Below, piece after piece: positions 6,759 to 9,664 of a stretch of DNA of 9,664 nt; position 1 is the first letter of the stretch; each line of letters opens with the position of its first letter. A program made the translations under genes and the position numbers. The notes under the pieces are model-generated. The model did no database searches. It saw only the letters and a list, made by a program, of their open reading frames with translations, and was not told the DNA's origin. The stretch covers positions 14,723-24,386 of the forward strand of contig NZCE01000008.1 of assembly GCA_002688185.1 (NCBI GenBank), given 5' to 3'. Origin of the DNA: Spirochaetales bacterium. GTDB lineage: Bacteria > Spirochaetota > Spirochaetia > ARS1246.

Positions 6759-7355
6759 TTAAAGCTCAGTGTCAAGCAGCCCTCGAGCTTCTTCAAGGAA
6801 CGTCTCAACGCTTTCTATATACTCCATTACTATGGCATTCTGTGTCTCGGTTTTTGCGATTGCGGCCTCGAGGAGGGTGATGCTGTCCTTATTTCGCAGG
6901 ATTTTTTGAGTGTAAGTATTCAGTAGAGTGGTCTTCTTTTCCTTCGCTTCATCGGCGGTAGCGATTAAACCTTCGAGCTCCTGTTGTTTATCTTCAAGGT
7001 CTTTCCGTAGTGCTCTATTTTTCTCCAGAGCATCAACGCCTCTCTGTTTCATCTGCGGATCGATAATTCTTGAAATAGTAGCATACAGGTCCCCATTTTT
7101 TACTACCACTTTCTCGAGCAGAGGAAGAAGGAAAAATAGCTTTTGTTGCCATCCCTCTGTGTCTGTCTCCAAACTTTGGATTTCAATTGAAATGGCGTCC
7201 GATTTCGTCGTTAAGTCTTGGTTTTCTGCCTGCAATGCCGAAATATCTTCTCTCGCTTTGGTAACATCCACAAAAGGGATATCGGTATTCTGTGCAAACA
7301 CGTGCATTGCCATGGTCATCACAATTGCTGAGAAAAGCAATAATCTTGGTTTCAT
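6759..7355 (-). CDS. Exported coiled-coil protein of unknown function
   Basis: The protein has 198 residues. A signal peptide (MKPRLLLF followed by a hydrophobic run) is probably cleaved after HVFA, leaving QNTD at about residue 22. The mature part is almost wholly helical. Segments at about 33-65 (DISALQAENQDL onward) and 100-190 show heptad-like Leu/Ile spacing with many Glu and Lys, typical of coiled coils. There is no cysteine lipobox and no later membrane segment, so it should be a soluble periplasmic protein, perhaps oligomeric. I do not recognise a named family. The start is firmly set by AAGGAGGAAGT directly before the ATG, the strongest ribosome binding site in the window, and by the signal peptide. 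It lies 112 bp downstream of the HAD gene in the same direction, with phased A-tracts between, so it probably has its own promoter. Confidence 0.8.
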   Translation of the reverse strand: MKPRLLLFSAIVMTMAMHVFAQNTDIPFVDVTKAREDISALQAENQDLTTKSDAISIEIQSLETDTEGWQQKLFFLLPLLEKVVVKNGDLYATISRIIDPQMKQRGVDALEKNRALRKDLEDKQQELEGLIATADEAKEKKTTLLNTYTQKILRNKDSITLLEAAIAKTETQNAIVMEYIESVETFLEEARGLLDTEL

Positions 7356-7381
7356 ACTTCCTCCTTGGCATAAACGGTAAA

Positions 7382-7451
7382 ATTCTTACACAGAGAACAA
7401 TAGCGGCATCGGGGGATTTTTCCATTTTTTTCTGTTTTTTTTGCCTGTTTT
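7382..7451 (-). promoter_or_regulatory. Phased A-tracts and possible promoter upstream of the coiled-coil gene
   Basis: On the minus strand four A-tracts of 4, 8, 7 and 5 residues (7451-7448, 7442-7435, 7431-7425, 7421-7417) have centres about 11, 10.5 and 9 bp apart. That is close to one helical turn, the pattern of intrinsically bent DNA and of UP-like elements. Downstream, TGTAAGAAT (7390-7382) could be a weak extended -10, but no matching -35 is evident. The A-tracts are seen directly; promoter function is inferred. Confidence 0.4.
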
Positions 7452-7467
7452 AAGAAGTCTGGGGACT

Positions 7468-8154
7468 CTACACTAGCTTAATGAGTTCTTCAAGATCATT
7501 TACACACTCAATACCGTCGCGCGTGCAGGGTCCATATCTGCTGATTAATATTGTCCGAATACCCATAGCCCCTGCAGGCTGCAAATTGGCTACGAGGTCA
7601 TCTATAAAAATAATATCTTCAACCGGCAATTCGATTTGCTCCACAGCATGTCGATAGATTTGCGCCGCCGGCTTATAGCAACCTACCTCCGCAGACACAA
7701 CAAATATTTCAAAATAAGAAAGCAGCCCGGCATTCGCAAAAACTCGCCGCAGTGACGGCCAAGTGTTGGAAAGTATTCCCAGCCGATAGCCTTTTTGAAA
7801 AAGCCTCTCTATAGAGTCGAGAGTATCAGAAAAAAAGACAAATTTGTCGTCATTATAGACCATGTCGTGGGATAGATCTTGGGCAATTTTGGAAGTTGCA
7901 TCGGATATAGAGAGGGTGCGTAAAACAATGTCATAATACTCTATGAATTGCCCAAACTCTTCTTTCTCGGTCTGAATACTATGGTTTGCGTCGAGAAAAG
8001 GCATGGCGTCTTTCAAAGCGGTCAAGAGAGATTCACGGCTTGGCGACACCGTGCCATGCCGGCTGAGGATTTCCCAAAACCTTGGGGGAATAAACCAATG
8101 CCCGCTCTTAGGTCTGGCGAGAGTATCGCCGGCGTCAAAAAGGATTCCAACCAT
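7468..8154 (-). CDS. HAD-superfamily hydrolase (subfamily I), linked to pdxST
   Basis: The 228-residue protein has the HAD motifs in order. Motif I is FDAGDTLA with nucleophile Asp7, motif II is LGILSNT (Ser129), motif III is GCYKP (Lys161) and motif IV is FIDD (Asp185, Asp186). A helical cap insert lies between motifs I and II (about 15-100), as in subfamily IA. Most HAD phosphatases have DxDxT; here the second Asp, the general acid/base, is Gly9. Loss of this Asp is known in dehalogenase- and phosphonatase-type HADs, so phosphatase activity cannot be assumed. The ATG lies 4 bp after the pdxT stop with no good ribosome binding site, which suggests translational coupling. The operon position hints at a substrate related to PLP or to the sugar phosphates used by PdxS, but the sequence does not identify it. 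Confidence 0.88.
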   Translation of the reverse strand: MVGILFDAGDTLARPKSGHWFIPPRFWEILSRHGTVSPSRESLLTALKDAMPFLDANHSIQTEKEEFGQFIEYYDIVLRTLSISDATSKIAQDLSHDMVYNDDKFVFFSDTLDSIERLFQKGYRLGILSNTWPSLRRVFANAGLLSYFEIFVVSAEVGCYKPAAQIYRHAVEQIELPVEDIIFIDDLVANLQPAGAMGIRTILISRYGPCTRDGIECVNDLEELIKLV

Positions 8155-8158
8155 ATAC

Positions 8159-8728
8159 TTAATTTATAAAGGAAAGGAAATATTCGTGCACCCGCGGATC
8201 GTCTGTCAATTCTGGATGGAAACTAGAGGCGAGTATATTTTCCTTCCTAAGGAGGACCGGGTGCTGCTCGTGTGAGGCGAGCACCCTTATGCCGTTGCTC
8301 ACGGATCTGACAATCGGCGCACGAATAAAAACGCCTCGAATAGAAGGGGCGCCAAAAATATCAATCGTTATGTCGGCTTCAAAGCTGTCCACCTGCCGGC
8401 CATAGGCGTTTCGCTCCACCTCGATATCCAAGGCACCCAATCGAAATTGATTTTTTTCCACTACGTGAGGACCGAGGAGAATCAAGCCCGCACACGTGCC
8501 AAAAACCGGCATCCCCTCATCGATTTTTGATCGTAACGGCCCAAGAACGCCGTATGCGTGCATGAGCTTGCCAATGGTTGTACTTTCGCCGCCCGGTATA
8601 ATAACGCCGTCGACATGAGCCAGCTCGGCCGCTGATCGCATAAGCGTGGCTTTTGCTCCGAGACCCAAAACCATCCGCTCATGTTTTTCAAAGTCTCCCT
8701 GGAATGAGAAAATACCAATATGTGTCAT
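8159..8728 (-). CDS. pdxT: Pyridoxal 5'-phosphate synthase glutaminase subunit PdxT
   Basis: This 189-residue class I glutamine amidotransferase has normal family length. The predicted catalytic triad is complete: Cys79 in GTCAGL, His171 and Glu173 in FHPEL. The family signatures GGEST (46-50), RNAYGRQ (106-112) and FIRAP (134-138) are present, which separates PdxT from other glutaminases. PdxT hydrolyses glutamine and channels the ammonia to PdxS in the cytoplasmic PdxS-PdxT complex. It follows pdxS by 27 bp and precedes the HAD gene by 4 bp, consistent with one operon. The ribosome binding site is weak (GGGA shortly before the ATG). Confidence 0.97.
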   Translation of the reverse strand: MTHIGIFSFQGDFEKHERMVLGLGAKATLMRSAAELAHVDGVIIPGGESTTIGKLMHAYGVLGPLRSKIDEGMPVFGTCAGLILLGPHVVEKNQFRLGALDIEVERNAYGRQVDSFEADITIDIFGAPSIRGVFIRAPIVRSVSNGIRVLASHEQHPVLLRKENILASSFHPELTDDPRVHEYFLSFIN

Positions 8729-8755
8729 GATTCCCGAAATACCCTGGGTTGGCCC

Positions 8756-9661
8756 CTACCAGCCCCTCGTAGCTAAGAGCTCTTTTTCATCTATATCGTT
8801 CATGTCAATACCGGGCATTGGTTCGCCAAGATCCATTGAGATTTCAGCCAGCCTCTCGGCGTCATTGCAATATGTCACCGCTTCAACAATAGCCTTGGCA
8901 CGCTTTTCCGGAGCGCTTGACTTAAAAATGCCGGATCCTACAAATACCGACTCTGCTCCGAGCTGCATCATTAGTGATGCATCAGCAGGTGTGGCAATTC
9001 CGCCGGCTGAGAAATTCGGCACCGGGAGCTTGCCAGTTTCCGATATTTCCATAATCAAATCGTATGGGGCACCGAGATTTTTAGCCTCGGTCATTAGCTC
9101 CTCTTTTGGCAGGCCTTGAAGCCGTCTCATCCCATCCATAACTGTGCGCATGTGCCGCACAGCTTCAATAATATTGCCGGTTCCCGCCTCGCCTTTTGTC
9201 CTTATCATTGCGGCTCCCTCACCAATCCTCCGCAATGCCTCGCCAAGATCTCTGCACCCGCAGACGAACGGTACGTCAAATTGGCGTTTTTCCACATGAA
9301 ATCTCTCATCAGCGGGCGTTAGTACCTCGCTCTCATCTATAAAATCAACCTTGAGCGCCTGCAATATCTGTGCTTCCGCAAAATGACCAATCCTGCATTT
9401 TGCCATTACAGGTATGGAAACCGCCTGCTGTATCTCTTTGATCTTTTTGGGATCCGACATGCGGGCTACCCCGCCCTGAGCTCGGATATCCGCCGGGACG
9501 CGCTCAAGAGCCATTACGGCTGCGGCGCCTGCATCCTCTGCTATTGTGGCCTCTTTCGCGTTGGTTACGTCCATAATGACGCCGCCCTTCAACATTTCCG
9601 CCAAGCCCACCTTATTCCTCCAGGTAGACGTCTGCCGACTAGACCAGGTTTCACCGCTCAT
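8756..9661 (-). CDS. pdxS: Pyridoxal 5'-phosphate synthase lyase subunit PdxS
   Basis: The 301-residue protein closely follows the PdxS/SNZ family, which is about 290-300 residues. It makes PLP from ribose 5-phosphate or ribulose 5-phosphate, glyceraldehyde 3-phosphate and ammonia from PdxT. The conserved Asp is Asp31 (GGVIMDV), and the two catalytic lysines are Lys88 (VMAKCRIGH) and Lys156 ([11 protein letters not shown]). [17 protein letters not shown] and VFVGSGIF form the phosphate-binding end of the beta/alpha barrel. The ATG at 9661 lies three bases from the window edge. The N terminus is about seven residues longer than the Bacillus subtilis protein before the conserved KGGVIMD, so this start fits, but upstream starts, the ribosome binding site and the promoter cannot be seen. 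It is the first visible gene of the pdxS-pdxT-HAD operon. Confidence 0.97.
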   Translation of the reverse strand: MSGETWSSRQTSTWRNKVGLAEMLKGGVIMDVTNAKEATIAEDAGAAAVMALERVPADIRAQGGVARMSDPKKIKEIQQAVSIPVMAKCRIGHFAEAQILQALKVDFIDESEVLTPADERFHVEKRQFDVPFVCGCRDLGEALRRIGEGAAMIRTKGEAGTGNIIEAVRHMRTVMDGMRRLQGLPKEELMTEAKNLGAPYDLIMEISETGKLPVPNFSAGGIATPADASLMMQLGAESVFVGSGIFKSSAPEKRAKAIVEAVTYCNDAERLAEISMDLGEPMPGIDMNDIDEKELLATRGW

Positions 9662-9664
9662 TTT

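Noticed and set aside
7360..7467. Rho-independent terminator after the HAD gene
   Set aside because: The T-rich runs are on the plus strand; on the minus strand they are A-tracts and no strong stem is followed by T residues.
1..9664. CRISPR array, insertion sequence, integrase or phage genes
   Set aside because: No spaced direct repeats, transposase or recombinase motifs were found on either strand.

Overview
The window reads as bacterial chromosome of moderate GC content. A spirochaete or close relative is my best guess, held with moderate to low confidence. Three things point that way: two different elongation factor G (EF-G) paralogues side by side, one of them of the recycling (spdEFG2/mitochondrial EF-G2) type; a stand-alone protein made of CheW domains; and small exported proteins of no recognisable family. 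Most genes lie on the minus strand. The exceptions are a tRNA and the CheW gene.

Layout from left to right. Positions 1-1863 (minus) hold the start and most of an EF-G-like GTPase gene that runs off the left edge. It has a clear sigma70-type promoter at 1899-1927. Positions 1990-4026 (minus) hold a complete EF-G whose domain IV resembles recycling-type EF-G2 rather than the translocase. A short divergent region (4027-4282) carries a probable fusA promoter, a GC-rich 12-bp tandem repeat and a good promoter for tRNA-Val(UAC) at 4283-4356. A terminator follows the tRNA. Next comes a compact element of about 140 bp (4407-4546) built from tRNA-derived inverted and direct repeats, the most unusual object in the window.

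The centre has a small exported protein gene (4563-4991, minus) divergent from a plus-strand gene for three tandem CheW domains (start 5147 preferred, end 6616). A minus-strand terminator near 6688-6725 separates this from an exported coiled-coil protein gene (6759-7355, minus), which has phased A-tracts and a strong ribosome binding site upstream.

The right end is a minus-strand operon in transcription order pdxS (8756-9661), pdxT (8159-8728), and a HAD-superfamily hydrolase gene (7468-8154) only 4 bp behind pdxT. PdxS and PdxT form the deoxyxylulose-phosphate-independent pyridoxal 5'-phosphate synthase: PdxT makes ammonia from glutamine and PdxS builds PLP from pentose and triose phosphates. 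The HAD protein may act on a related phosphate, but its catalytic motif is unusual.

I saw no CRISPR array, insertion sequence, integrase, rRNA or phage gene. No complete new multi-gene system is visible. The best candidates for novelty are the tRNA-derived element and the triple-CheW protein.
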